64,000 bases of DNA from JBGANR01 sp044222225. GTDB taxonomy: Bacteria > Actinomycetota > Actinomycetes > Mycobacteriales > Mycobacteriaceae. The DNA lies in assembly GCA_044222225.1 (NCBI GenBank), contig JBGANR010000007.1:116985-180984 (forward strand). Direction: 5' to 3'. The notes below the pieces were generated by a model. That model was not told the DNA's origin and ran no database searches. It saw only the letters and a program-made list of their open reading frames with translations. The translations under genes and the position numbers were made by a program. Positions 54,383-64,000 of the stretch are shown here, piece after piece. Every line of letters starts with the position of its first letter. The first letter of the stretch is position 1.

Positions 54383-55171
54383 ATGAGTGAGCAGAACCGA
54401 ATGACTGTGGGCTTCGTCGGCGTCGGCGCGATCGCGGCGGATGTGGCGACCGCGATCCTGGGCGGGCCGAACGCCGCGGCGGTGGACGTCGTGCTCTCGC
54501 CGCGGTCGGCGGCGCGCAGCGCGGCGCTGGCCGCACGGTTTCCGCAGGTACGGGTGGCCGCCGACAACCAGACGGTCGTCGACGCGAGCGACGTCGTGGT
54601 CATCGCCGTGCTGCCGACGCAGGTCGCCGACGTCTGCGGGGAGCTGCGGTTCCGCGCCGACCAGGTGGTGGTCGGCCTGCCCGCGGGATGGCCGCCGTCG
54701 AAGCTCACGGCCGTCGTCGCACCGGCGACGACCGTGTGCCAGGTGATCCCGCTGCCGATGATCACCCTCGGCGTCGGCCCCGTGGTCCTGTACCCGGCCG
54801 TGCCGGCGGTCGAGGAGTTGCTGGCCGGCTGCGGCGAACTCGTCGTCGTGGAGCACGAAGCGGATCTCGAGGTGCTGAGTTCGGTGTCCGGCGCCATGTC
54901 GAGCTTCTTCGCCTTCCAGAACACCCTCATCGACTGGGCGGTCGAGCAGGGAATGGCACGGACGCTCGCCGCGAACTATGCGTCGTCGCTGCTGCAGGGG
55001 CTGGCCACCGAATCGGTGGCGACGGACCCCGCCGTGCTGCGCGACGCGGTGCCGGCGCACGAGACCCCGGGCGGTCTCAACGAGTACGTCCGGCGCTCAC
55101 TCGAGGACGACGGGACGTTCACCGCCCTGTCCCGTCACCTCGACCACATCCACGCCCGGCGCCGGACGTAA
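54383..55171 (+). CDS. ProC/F420-NADP-oxidoreductase-like reductase
   Basis: A 262-residue protein. The N-terminal Rossmann motif is VGFVGVGAIAADVATAILGG, with VVVIAVLPTQ near residue 75. It resembles pyrroline-5-carboxylate reductase, though the characteristic ProC C-terminal motif is weak. Divergent from the FCD regulator. Next to a 3-hydroxyproline dehydratase-like protein, it could reduce 1-pyrroline-2-carboxylate to proline; this is inference. Confidence 0.78.
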   Translation: MSEQNRMTVGFVGVGAIAADVATAILGGPNAAAVDVVLSPRSAARSAALAARFPQVRVAADNQTVVDASDVVVIAVLPTQVADVCGELRFRADQVVVGLPAGWPPSKLTAVVAPATTVCQVIPLPMITLGVGPVVLYPAVPAVEELLAGCGELVVVEHEADLEVLSSVSGAMSSFFAFQNTLIDWAVEQGMARTLAANYASSLLQGLATESVATDPAVLRDAVPAHETPGGLNEYVRRSLEDDGTFTALSRHLDHIHARRRT

Positions 55172-55234
55172 CGACACGGCGCGACGAGGCCGCCCCGACG
55201 ACATCGGAGCGGCCTCGCGCAGACCGCAGCGGGT

Positions 55235-57094
55235 CTACTTCGCCATGTTCACCGAAGCGTTCTCGGCTTCGATCTCGGCCAGGGTGCTCTTGACGACCTG
55301 GTCCATCTCCCACGTCCGATAGCCGGACTTGACGGCCCAGATGTACGTGCCGATCGCGAGCGCGATCACCGCCAGGGCGTCCATCCCACTGGTGAGCACC
55401 GGATCCGGTCCGGATTCACCCCAGTACGCGAGGAACGTCGTGCCGACCAGTGCCGGCAGGATCCACAGACCGGCTTGGATCTGCTGACGTCCCTCCGCGT
55501 TGGAGATCGCCCACAACGCCGCCACGAATCCGGCGGTCAATCCGACGAACGCCACCAGGTACACCCCGATGCTCCAGTTCGCGTCCTTGAAGCTCGCCGC
55601 GAACAGCCAGCCCGAGCTCATCCCGACGAACACCCACACCACCGCGAACACCACCGACATCGCCGTCGACAGCGTCCGCGGCGACCAGCCGGCCCGCACC
55701 GACGCGTACGCCGCGTACACCGGCAGACCCAGGATGACCATCGTCATGATGTTCACCATCGTCATCCAGCCCGCGTAGTAGCAGAGCAGCAGCGAGCAGA
55801 TGTACCCGGCCGCACCCCAGAACGTGCTCCCCGGGATGTTGATCGGCTTCGGCAGCTCCGGCGCGACCTTGCGGAACACGGCCATCGCCGGACCGGCCAT
55901 CAGATAGTTGAGCACCATCGCCGTCGACACCATGCCGACGAACGTGTACCACGACGGAACGGGCAGGAAGAGCAGGAACCCGACGGCCGTCGAGACCACC
56001 AGGGCGACCCACGGCACGCCCCACTTGTTCATCTTCTGCATGCCGGTCGGCAGTTCCTTGTTGACCGACATCGAATACAACACCCGGCCGCCCATGCCGA
56101 CGAACACCCAGCCCGTCGCCGCCGGCGAGAGCGCCGCGTCCGACAACAGGATCAGCGCGAACCAGGCGAACCCAGCCGCCTTCACCGCCGCCAGCAGCGG
56201 CTCCGACGCCCAGTGCGAGGTGAACAACCCGGCCCAGTTCCCCGGCGACACCTCGGCGGCCTGCCAATCGATGGCACCGACGAACGCGACCTGCAGCGTG
56301 GTGTACAGCACCAGCGGCACGATCAGACCACCGATGATCATGGCCAGCGGGATGTTGCGCTTCGGGTTGATCACCTCACCGCCGAAGTCGACGATCTGCC
56401 GGATACCCGCGTAGGCGAACACGATGCCGCCACCCGAGACGGCGCCGAGCACCGCGCCCCAGCCCATCGGCGCGAAGCCGCCGAAGTCCATGAAATTCTC
56501 GGATCTGAACGCGGTGAACATCAACACACACGTGATCGCCGGAATGACGAGCTTCCAGACCGTGACGATCTTGTTCGACTCCGTCAGCAACTGCGCACCG
56601 AAGATGTTCAGCGCGAAGAACACCACCAGCAGCACCCAGCCCACGATGATGCCGTTCGGCCACGCCAACATCACCGGGCCGTCGGCCTCCTGCTTGAGGA
56701 AACCCAGATGCCCCCAGTGCCCGCCGATGTAGGTGAGCACCGCCTGCACCTCGATGACCGGCATCGCGATCACGGCGATGAGGTAACCCCAGCCGTTGAG
56801 CCAGGACAGGAACGCGCCGTGCGTCATCCGCGGATAGCGGACGCCGCCACCGGACCGCGGCAACATCGTGCCCAGTTCCATCCACGCGACGCCGATGATG
56901 CCGAAGAACACCGCACCGATCACCCAGGCGACGATCGCCGCAGGCCCCGACCGCGACACCGCCGACAGCGTCGCCAGCAGCCAGCCCGACCCGACCTGGA
57001 TGCTGACCGCCAGACCGATCAGGCCGAACAGCCCGATCGTCCGTTTCAAATGTTTGTCACTCGCCTCGTACTCGGTATCGAGCCCAGCGGACAT
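55235..57094 (-). CDS. APC-superfamily amino acid permease
   Basis: A 619-residue transporter with 12-14 hydrophobic segments. The family start LFGLIGLAVSIQVGSGWLLA and WMELGTMLPRSGGGVRYPRM mark APC permeases. The ATG at 57094 follows GAGGA at 9 nt. It would bring in the amino acid degraded by this region, perhaps proline or hydroxyproline. The 3' end converges with the ProC-like gene. Confidence 0.88.
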   Translation of the reverse strand: MSAGLDTEYEASDKHLKRTIGLFGLIGLAVSIQVGSGWLLATLSAVSRSGPAAIVAWVIGAVFFGIIGVAWMELGTMLPRSGGGVRYPRMTHGAFLSWLNGWGYLIAVIAMPVIEVQAVLTYIGGHWGHLGFLKQEADGPVMLAWPNGIIVGWVLLVVFFALNIFGAQLLTESNKIVTVWKLVIPAITCVLMFTAFRSENFMDFGGFAPMGWGAVLGAVSGGGIVFAYAGIRQIVDFGGEVINPKRNIPLAMIIGGLIVPLVLYTTLQVAFVGAIDWQAAEVSPGNWAGLFTSHWASEPLLAAVKAAGFAWFALILLSDAALSPAATGWVFVGMGGRVLYSMSVNKELPTGMQKMNKWGVPWVALVVSTAVGFLLFLPVPSWYTFVGMVSTAMVLNYLMAGPAMAVFRKVAPELPKPINIPGSTFWGAAGYICSLLLCYYAGWMTMVNIMTMVILGLPVYAAYASVRAGWSPRTLSTAMSVVFAVVWVFVGMSSGWLFAASFKDANWSIGVYLVAFVGLTAGFVAALWAISNAEGRQQIQAGLWILPALVGTTFLAYWGESGPDPVLTSGMDALAVIALAIGTYIWAVKSGYRTWEMDQVVKSTLAEIEAENASVNMAK

Positions 57095-57508
57095 GAACTT
57101 CACTCCTCGAATTCATTGGGTGGAGGGATGGCAAGGAGAGGCACGGCAGCGAACCGCAACGTCGCGCCGAGTCCCGCGGAGGTCCCCGGTCACCCGGGGC
57201 CGCCCCTGCACGCTCGGCCGACGATCAGGTGGTGGCCGCGACCCTTCCCGCCCCACCTGCTGTGTCTCCGGTCGAATGGTAACGGCCGAACCTCTGTACG
57301 GCAGGCGGACACCGATGTCTCCGACCGACGCCGCCGACGAACCGCCGCCGAATGAAGCTCCGCTTCCGGCTCCCTTTCGATTCCCTTCGTCGGTCGGCGA
57401 TCCGGAGCGGCCGCGACACCACTACTTGCCATGTGACATTACACACCACCTGACGTGACTCGTCCAGAGTTTCAACGCCTCAGAATTCGACGGATCCCCG
57501 TCGTCGTG
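57095..57508. other. 414-bp intergenic region upstream of the APC permease
   Basis: No gene supported. It has a CATGTGACATTACAC motif at 57430-57444 related to sites upstream of the hydroxyproline dehydratase. CCGACGAA (57333-57340) and TTCGTCGG (57387-57394) form an 8-bp stem with a large loop. Nothing else stands out. Confidence 0.5.
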
Positions 57509-59362
57509 CTAGGCGCCCGGCGGCGCGGTCAGCTCGTCGTTCGACAGGTAGCCCGAGAGCCTGTCCATGCGGCTCTGCACCGAACCGATCTGGCGGACCG
57601 CCTCGGTGATGACGCCCCGGTCGATCCGGCTGAGCCGATCCCGCCGCAGGACGTCGGACGGCGGCCGCCCCTCCTCCAGCGCGGCCAGCTGATACTGCAA
57701 TCGCAGGTGCTGCAGCACGTCGAAGACCTCGATGAGCCGTTCGGCGTGCCCCGTGGGGAGGATCTGCGAGCCGGCCGCCGCGCGCAGCCGCTTGGTCGTC
57801 TGCAGTTCCGCCGAACCGGCGGCCAGCGCCGCCCATCGCGCGATGTTGACCACCGGCAGCAGTGCCGCCGTCTTGATGTCGACGTCGCTGCGCCGGCCGC
57901 GCAGCACGTCGCGCATGGGGCGGAGCCGCGCGCGCTGGGCGAGCGATCCGTCGAGCAGCAGCCGCACGGTCTCGGGGTGACGCCGGAAGTCGCCGAAGAC
58001 GCTCGTCACCTCCGGCAGCCCGGGGTCGCCGTGGATCGGCCGGGCGTCGACGAGCAGCGACCCCATGATCGCGCCCTCGCCCTCGCCGGCCCGCGAGAGC
58101 CAGCGCAGACCCGCCCGGCGCCATTGTGCATTGGTGCGCGCGAACGCCGCCCGCTGCGGCGTGACGCCGTGGGTGTCGATACTGATCCCGGCCCGCGCGA
58201 TGACGGCCATGACCTCGGCGAACGCACTGCGATAGCGCAGCTGCTCGAGATCCGACAGGTCGTCGGAGAAGGCCACGGCGGCGTCGACGTCGGAGCTGAG
58301 CACCGCCTCCCGCCTGCCGTTGCTGCCGAGCGAGAGCCAGGTGAAGGCGTCCGTCGACAACTCCGGGTGTTCGTCGAAGACGAGGACGATGGCCCGCCGC
58401 ACGATCGAATCGACGATCGCCGAATACGCCGCGATGACGCGCCCCGAGGCCAGCCCGCGGCGGAGCACCGCGTCGAGCATCGTGGGCACGCGCCGGCTGC
58501 GCTGCACCAGTTCGTCGATGTCGCTCGCCCCGCGGATCTGATCGCGCAGCGGGATGCCGGTCGTCGACGACGACAGGACGAAGTCGCGCCAGTCGAGTAC
58601 GCCCAGCAGTTCACCCGCGCGGCCGATGACGAGCAGGAACTCGGTGCCGTCGTCGATGAGGTCGCCGAGCGCGTCGGCGGTGGATTCACCCGATTCGACC
58701 GCGGGCACCGGATACTGCATCAACTCGCGCGCGGGGGTGTCGGCCGAACGCCCCTCGACGACGACCTGCCGCAGCAGCGTCGACTCCGTGACCAGGCCGT
58801 ACTCCCGCGGCCCGACCCGCACGGCGGCGCACGGCCAGCGCTGCTCGGTCATCAGCCGCGCCACCTGCGAGACAGGCGTCCCGGGGTCGACGACCAGCGG
58901 TTTGGCACCGATCAGATCGTCGACCACGAGGTAGGACGGCGGCACGATCGGACGCCGGTACCCCTGCGAGACGTGGCGAGCCAGGAACCGCGCCCCGGTA
59001 TAGGAGGTGAAGGCCTCGGCCACCACGGCCGCCGGGATCCGCGCGACCGTGGTCGCCGTCGCGGCCACGGCCCGCGGACCGACCGCGCTCTCGGTGAGCA
59101 TCGCGGAGAAGCCGAAGATGTCGCCCCGCCGCAGCCGCTCCTCGGCGGCCTGTTCGGCCTGGTCGGGATCGTGCCAGACCGCGACCTCGCCGTCCATGAC
59201 GACGAAGACCTCGGTCGCCGGTTTGACGAACGCGTCCAGAATGAGCCGGCCCGAACGGAACCGTTCGACGACGGCGGCCTCGGCGGCCGCGTCGAGCGCC
59301 TGGGAATCGAGTGAGTCCAGCGGTGGGCAGTGCGCGAGCAGATCACGCAGACTCTCGATCAT
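57509..59362 (-). CDS. cNMP-binding/CBS/DUF294 nucleotidyltransferase-like protein
   Basis: A 617-residue cytoplasmic protein. A cyclic-nucleotide-binding-like domain lies near residues 15-130 (VFVVMDGEVAVWHDPD), then two CBS domains (about 145-265). A DUF294 putative nucleotidyltransferase domain, LGSNGRREAVLSSDVDAAVAF near 345, has the G-S-x(n)-D-x-D pattern, and DUF294_C follows to the end. Such proteins resemble GlnD-like signal-transduction enzymes. The VOC gene precedes it by 9 bp. Confidence 0.87.
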   Translation of the reverse strand: MIESLRDLLAHCPPLDSLDSQALDAAAEAAVVERFRSGRLILDAFVKPATEVFVVMDGEVAVWHDPDQAEQAAEERLRRGDIFGFSAMLTESAVGPRAVAATATTVARIPAAVVAEAFTSYTGARFLARHVSQGYRRPIVPPSYLVVDDLIGAKPLVVDPGTPVSQVARLMTEQRWPCAAVRVGPREYGLVTESTLLRQVVVEGRSADTPARELMQYPVPAVESGESTADALGDLIDDGTEFLLVIGRAGELLGVLDWRDFVLSSSTTGIPLRDQIRGASDIDELVQRSRRVPTMLDAVLRRGLASGRVIAAYSAIVDSIVRRAIVLVFDEHPELSTDAFTWLSLGSNGRREAVLSSDVDAAVAFSDDLSDLEQLRYRSAFAEVMAVIARAGISIDTHGVTPQRAAFARTNAQWRRAGLRWLSRAGEGEGAIMGSLLVDARPIHGDPGLPEVTSVFGDFRRHPETVRLLLDGSLAQRARLRPMRDVLRGRRSDVDIKTAALLPVVNIARWAALAAGSAELQTTKRLRAAAGSQILPTGHAERLIEVFDVLQHLRLQYQLAALEEGRPPSDVLRRDRLSRIDRGVITEAVRQIGSVQSRMDRLSGYLSNDELTAPPGA

Positions 59363-59371
59363 GCCCCTCGC

Positions 59372-59827
59372 CTACGTCGATGATCTCCGGACCTGAAGGA
59401 TAACGCCCGCGCCGCGTTCGTCGGTATCGAAGTACGTGAAGCCGTTGCGGTTCGGCAGCCTGCCGTGAAGCTTAGGCGCGATGCCGGCGGCCCGGCCCCG
59501 CTCCTCCGCGGCGTCGACGTCGTCGACCGTGAAACCGAGGTGGAAGACGCCGGGTCCACGCTCGTCGAGGAACCGTCGCTGCGGCGTGTCGCCGGGCGGC
59601 GGACAGCAGAGTTGCAGCTGCACATTGCCGAGATTCGCGAAGCGGTAGCGCAGCTTCATGAAGTCGTCGACGTCGGGCACCTCGAGCTCGTGTTTGAACG
59701 GCTCCAGCGACGGGAAGTCCTGCCACGGCCCGATGCCGACGGACTCGTAGAACGCGACGGCGGCGTCCAGATCATCGACGACGATGCAGATGTGATGCAG
59801 CTCGTCGAACAGGGGTGATTCGGCCAT
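59372..59827 (-). CDS. VOC (glyoxalase-like) protein, paralogue of 49949-50392
   Basis: A 151-residue vicinal-oxygen-chelate protein beginning LHHICIVVDDLDAAVAFYES and containing GPGVFHLGFTVDDVDAAEERG and a C-terminal GVILQVRR. The same pattern and spacing as the VOC protein at 49949-50392. It is in a run of minus-strand genes from pruA down to the DUF294 gene. The reaction is unknown. Confidence 0.85.
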   Translation of the reverse strand: MAESPLFDELHHICIVVDDLDAAVAFYESVGIGPWQDFPSLEPFKHELEVPDVDDFMKLRYRFANLGNVQLQLCCPPPGDTPQRRFLDERGPGVFHLGFTVDDVDAAEERGRAAGIAPKLHGRLPNRNGFTYFDTDERGAGVILQVRRSST

Positions 59828-59837
59828 GTCAGGGCTC

Positions 59838-60632
59838 CTAGGGGTTGACGTCGCGGGTGTACTCGTCGGCGGCCGAGACGAAGGTCTGGCCCGCCCCGGG
59901 GTTCCACTGCACGCCCGAACGCGCCTTGACTCCGGGCAGCAGGCGCTGCGTGCGGTCGTAATCCGACCAGGGGTGGAAGTAGAGCGGCTCGATCGCGTCG
60001 AGCCCGCCCAGCCGCTCGGCGTAGTCGTCGAGATACCCCTGTCGCTCCTCGGCCGTGACGGCGCCCGGCTGCCAGGCGACCGTCGGCGGCAGCACCGTGA
60101 ACCCGGTGTACGCGAGGATGCCGTTGTGGATCGGCCACAGGACGTGCAGGACGTCACCGTCGATGCCGTTCGGCTCGTACAGCGTCGACGCCGTGCCCGT
60201 GGTCAGCACGAGCATCGCCTTCTTGCCGACGAAGTGGCCCCGGCCGTACTTGCGCCCCTTCGAGTAGGCGAAACCGCGGGAGAAGACGCGATCGAACCAG
60301 CCCTTGAGGATCGCCGGCATCGAGAACCACCACACCGGGAAGTGGAAGATCACGAGATCGGCGGCGGCCACCTTCTCCTGCTCGGCGAGGACGTCCGGCG
60401 CCTCCCGCCCCACCGCGAAGGCGTGCTCCTGCTCGCGCGAGACGTCCAGGCGGTCGGCGTCCTCCCGATCGGCGAAGTCCTGCTCGCCGATCACCGCCTG
60501 CCAGCCCATGCGATACAGATCGCTGACGGCCACCTCGTGGCCCTGCTCGCGCAGCGTCCGGATCGCGGTGTCGGCGAGCGCGCCGACGAACGACCGCGGC
60601 TCGGGATGAGCGATGACGACGAGGATGTTCAC
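59838..60632 (-). CDS. NAD(P)H:quinone oxidoreductase, flavodoxin-fold
   Basis: A 264-residue FMN/FAD flavoprotein. The N-terminus VVIAHPEPRSFVGALADTAI and the middle LVIFHFPVWWFSMPAILKGWFDRVFSRGFAY (split over residues 94-124) are typical of the MdaB/NQO family. It may reduce quinones or electron carriers linked to the DAO flavoproteins. Start is GTG 60632. The next gene upstream is the DAO protein. Confidence 0.88.
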   Translation of the reverse strand: MNILVVIAHPEPRSFVGALADTAIRTLREQGHEVAVSDLYRMGWQAVIGEQDFADREDADRLDVSREQEHAFAVGREAPDVLAEQEKVAAADLVIFHFPVWWFSMPAILKGWFDRVFSRGFAYSKGRKYGRGHFVGKKAMLVLTTGTASTLYEPNGIDGDVLHVLWPIHNGILAYTGFTVLPPTVAWQPGAVTAEERQGYLDDYAERLGGLDAIEPLYFHPWSDYDRTQRLLPGVKARSGVQWNPGAGQTFVSAADEYTRDVNP

Positions 60633-60666
60633 GTTCGGCCTTCCAAGCGGGTTCGGTCTCGCATGA

Positions 60667-61809
60667 CTAGAACACCAGGCCGATCTCGTCGTCGCGGCGG
60701 TCGGCGAACCGCCGGACGTCGAGGTGGGAGACGTCGGCGCTGGTGATGGCGCCGTCGACGATCTGCTCCGCGACGAGTTCGCCGGCCACCGGCGCCTGGA
60801 TGAGGCCGTGGCCGGAGAAGCCGCACGCGTCGACCCAGGTCGGCTGCCCGGGCGCCGCGCCGAGGATCGCGTTGTGATCGGGGGTGTTCTCGTAGGTGCC
60901 TGCCCAGCAACCCTTGCGATCGATCGGCAGGTCGGCCAGCCACTCGAAGCGCTCGACGGCCATGCCGAGCAGTTCTTCGAGCCAGGGCCAGTCGACGGTC
61001 AGGTCGTACCCGACCTCCCCCGGCTTCGCCCCGCCCATCAGCAGCCGTTCGCCCTCGGTGCGCATGTAGAAGCCGGTGCCGAAGTCGACGGTCATCGGGA
61101 CGAACCGGTCCAGCGCGCCGTCGGCCGTCGAATAGATGTTGCGGCGGGAGTGCACGATCGGCAGGTCCCGGCCGACGAACGCGCCGATCTCCGGCGCCCA
61201 GCCGCCGGCGGCGTTGACGACGTACGCCCCCGACACCGTCCGGTCACCGGACGAGACGACCCACCGCTCCCCGACCTGCTCGATGCCGTCGACCCGGAAG
61301 GTGTAGAACACCCGCGCGCCGTGCGCCTTCGCGAGGTCGAGGTAGGCCACGGTGACGCCGTGGGCGTCGACCTTCCCGTCGGCCGGCCCCCACGTCGCGC
61401 CGCCGATGCCAGCCGGATCGAACGGCACCTTGGCCTGCGCCTCGGCGACGGTCAGCACCTCGACCGGCACACCGTACGAGCGCTGCAGGTCGACCGCCCG
61501 CAGCTGCGCCTCCCACGCCTCGTCCGGGATGAGGAAGAGGTAGCCGCTCGGCACGTACCCGACGTCGATGCCGTGCTCGGCCTGGAAATCCCGGTAGGCC
61601 CGGACGCTGCGCCAGGACAGGTCGATGTTCGGCCCGTCGGACCACTGCGCCCGCACCGAGGCGAAGCACAGGCCGGTACTGCCCTCGGCCGGGCCGGCGA
61701 ACGCCTCGACGACGGCCACCCGCAGGCCCCGCCGCGCCAGCTGGAACGCGCAGCTCGCCCCGACTGCGCCGGCACCGATGACGACGACGTCGAATTCATG
61801 GTCGGACAC
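60667..61809 (-). CDS. FAD-dependent DAO-family oxidoreductase (second copy)
   Basis: A 380-residue flavoprotein. N-terminus VVVIGAGAVGASCAFQLARRG, then TGLCFASVRAQW, and the C-terminal family region DACGFSGHGLIQAPVAGELV. It resembles the flavoprotein at 44938-46137, and both lie beside a P5C-dehydrogenase-like ALDH, so the pair appears duplicated. Start GTG 61809; it follows pruA by 24 bp. Its substrate is probably an imino acid or N-methyl amino acid. Confidence 0.87.
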   Translation of the reverse strand: MSDHEFDVVVIGAGAVGASCAFQLARRGLRVAVVEAFAGPAEGSTGLCFASVRAQWSDGPNIDLSWRSVRAYRDFQAEHGIDVGYVPSGYLFLIPDEAWEAQLRAVDLQRSYGVPVEVLTVAEAQAKVPFDPAGIGGATWGPADGKVDAHGVTVAYLDLAKAHGARVFYTFRVDGIEQVGERWVVSSGDRTVSGAYVVNAAGGWAPEIGAFVGRDLPIVHSRRNIYSTADGALDRFVPMTVDFGTGFYMRTEGERLLMGGAKPGEVGYDLTVDWPWLEELLGMAVERFEWLADLPIDRKGCWAGTYENTPDHNAILGAAPGQPTWVDACGFSGHGLIQAPVAGELVAEQIVDGAITSADVSHLDVRRFADRRDDEIGLVF

Positions 61810-61833
61810 GACGGTTCTCCTCGGCTCGTCCGG

Positions 61834-63459
<1,626 letters not shown>

Positions 63460-63496
63460 ACGTGTCTCCTGCAGCTGGTGTAGACGTGATGGTCGA

Positions 63497-63507
63497 TGGT
63501 CTGACCA
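63497..63507. promoter_or_regulatory. GntR/FCD-type operator candidate upstream of pruA
   Basis: TGGTC-T-GACCA, a perfect 5-bp inverted repeat with a central base, 38 bp upstream of the pruA start. Shared core with 50413-50427. Confidence 0.5.
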
Positions 63508-63659
63508 ACAGAATGCGACGTCACATGACGCTCGTCAACGGGTGCGGCAGACAAACCGCGCCAGCCGACACCGAGACCCGGCCAGCAGTAAGCAGAACTT
63601 CATTCCGCCTGGATCTGTGGACAGTTTCGCAACCACCGCATCTTCGCCAAGATGACGTC

Positions 63660-63868
63660 ATGGCCTCGAACCTCGTCCACCTGCTCCTCGAGAAGTCGCG
63701 CGCACGCCCCGGCCTCGTCATCGGCACCGTCGACGACCAGCTCCCGCTCGCCGACGCCCTGGCGATCGCCGCCGGGCACGTCCCGGAGGTGCTGCGAGAA
63801 GTGGCGGTACGGCGGGTGGATGACCCGTCCGGGCCGCTGGCATCGGGCTTGGCGGGAGGGCCGCTAGG
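63660..63868 (+). pseudogene. N-terminal fragment of a regulator (possibly PruC/PucR-type), cut by REP half and IS481
   Basis: Starts ATG 63660 (MASNLVHLLLEKSRARPGLV) with about 51 residues of ordinary protein (to EVLREVAVRR), then the frame enters a REP-half sequence (63811-63868) and the IS481 end. In M. tuberculosis a PucR-type activator gene (Rv1186c) is divergent from pruA, so this may be its remnant; there is too little sequence to prove it. The IS and the rest of the gene would continue past the window end. Confidence 0.5.
63811..63868. repeat. REP-like palindrome half (left arm), family R, next to the second IS481
   Basis: GGCGGGTGGATGACCCGTCC then GGGCCGCTGGCATCGGGC, TTGGCGGGAGGGCCGCTAGG. 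It matches the left arm and apex at 16226-16284, and the IS begins exactly at the same CTAG. The right arm would lie outside the window. Confidence 0.75.
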
Positions 63869-64000
63869 TGTTCTTCCCACGGACGTTGTGGACGCGGTCG
63901 ATGGGTGAGAGGCCTCCGATGCCGGTGTGGGGGCGATGGTGGTTGTAGTGGTGTAGCCAGGCGTTGTAGGTCTCGGCGCGGGCTGCGTCTGAGAGGTAGT
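63864..64000 (-). CDS. IS481-family transposase, C-terminal part (partial)
   Basis: About 45 visible residues from YLSDAARAETYNAWLHHYNH to the C-terminus, ending PIDRVHNVRGKNT and a stop in the target site. The last residue is Thr instead of Ser because the flanking base differs (GCTAGG versus GCTAGC). The remainder is beyond the window. Confidence 0.9.
   Translation of the reverse strand, partial: YLSDAARAETYNAWLHHYNHHRPHTGIGGLSPIDRVHNVRGKNT
63869..64000 (-). mobile_element. Second IS481-family copy (3' end only, truncated by window end)
   Basis: Inverted relative to the first copy. The terminal repeat TGTTCTTCCCACGGACGTTGTG begins at 63869 after GCTAGG. The 132 visible bases are identical to the right end of the copy at 16285-17361, so the two are recent copies. 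The transposase stop codon TAG is again supplied by the CTAG target (63864-63866). Confidence 0.9.

Overview
The window is a high-GC actinobacterial chromosome segment from a mycolic-acid bacterium of the Mycobacteriales (Corynebacteriales) that is not Mycobacterium itself; Gordonia or a close relative would fit. The evidence is gene order shared with Mycobacterium tuberculosis at one locus (Rv3677c MBL protein, Rv3678c RidA, the Rv3679/Rv3680 ATPase pair, whiB4, ponA2, Rv3683), a lysC-asd pair with an internal beta-subunit start, a leuA with a leucine-rich leader peptide, a FurA protein, and a 13E12-type DUF222/HNH gene. The genus is an inference from gene content only.

Layout. 1-2.3 kb: end of a fructose PTS permease and HPr. 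2.4-11.6 kb: the mycobacterial-like block above, with an aldose epimerase and a thioesterase inserted, closed by tRNA-Pro. 11.6-16.1 kb: HdeD-like protein, NhaA, two CrcB/FluC subunits, Ohr, FurA. 16.2-17.4 kb: a complete IS481-family element sitting in the apex of a long palindromic repeat. 17.4-23.5 kb: acyl-CoA ligase, membrane protein, asd, lysC, PIG-V-like glycosyltransferase. 23.6-28.6 kb: FAD monooxygenase and hydrolase, ArsR/SRPBCC pair, enoyl-CoA hydratase, TetR. 28.6-33.4 kb: MFS pump, leuA with attenuator, AbiEi/DUF559 gene. 33.4-40.2 kb: LysR-GntR pair divergent from an acyl-CoA dehydrogenase/hydratase/amidohydrolase/dehydrogenase operon and an MFS exporter. 40.3-63.9 kb: a large amino-acid (probably hydroxyproline/proline) catabolic region with two P5C-dehydrogenase-like ALDHs, two DAO-type flavoproteins, a GMC oxidoreductase, a trans-3-hydroxyproline dehydratase-like protein, a ProC-like reductase, an APC permease and several regulators. 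It is interrupted by a frameshifted DUF222 gene and ends in a second, truncated IS481 copy.

The most unusual features are: (1) a regulator at 52.6-54.2 kb that looks like a domesticated IS630 transposase (HTH plus a DDE-like fold that has lost catalytic residues) fused to a GntR-type winged helix and FCD domain; (2) several families of intergenic palindromes, two of them with a fixed length (77 nt and 61 nt) and conserved centres but diverged arms, mostly at gene 3' ends; (3) a REP-like palindrome used as an insertion site by both IS481 copies; (4) an ALDH and a flavoprotein joined into one frame by a one-base insertion in a C run, read through a 61-nt palindrome; (5) the same 19-mer inserted in frame in two unrelated membrane-protein genes. 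All calls come from reading the sequence; no database search was run.
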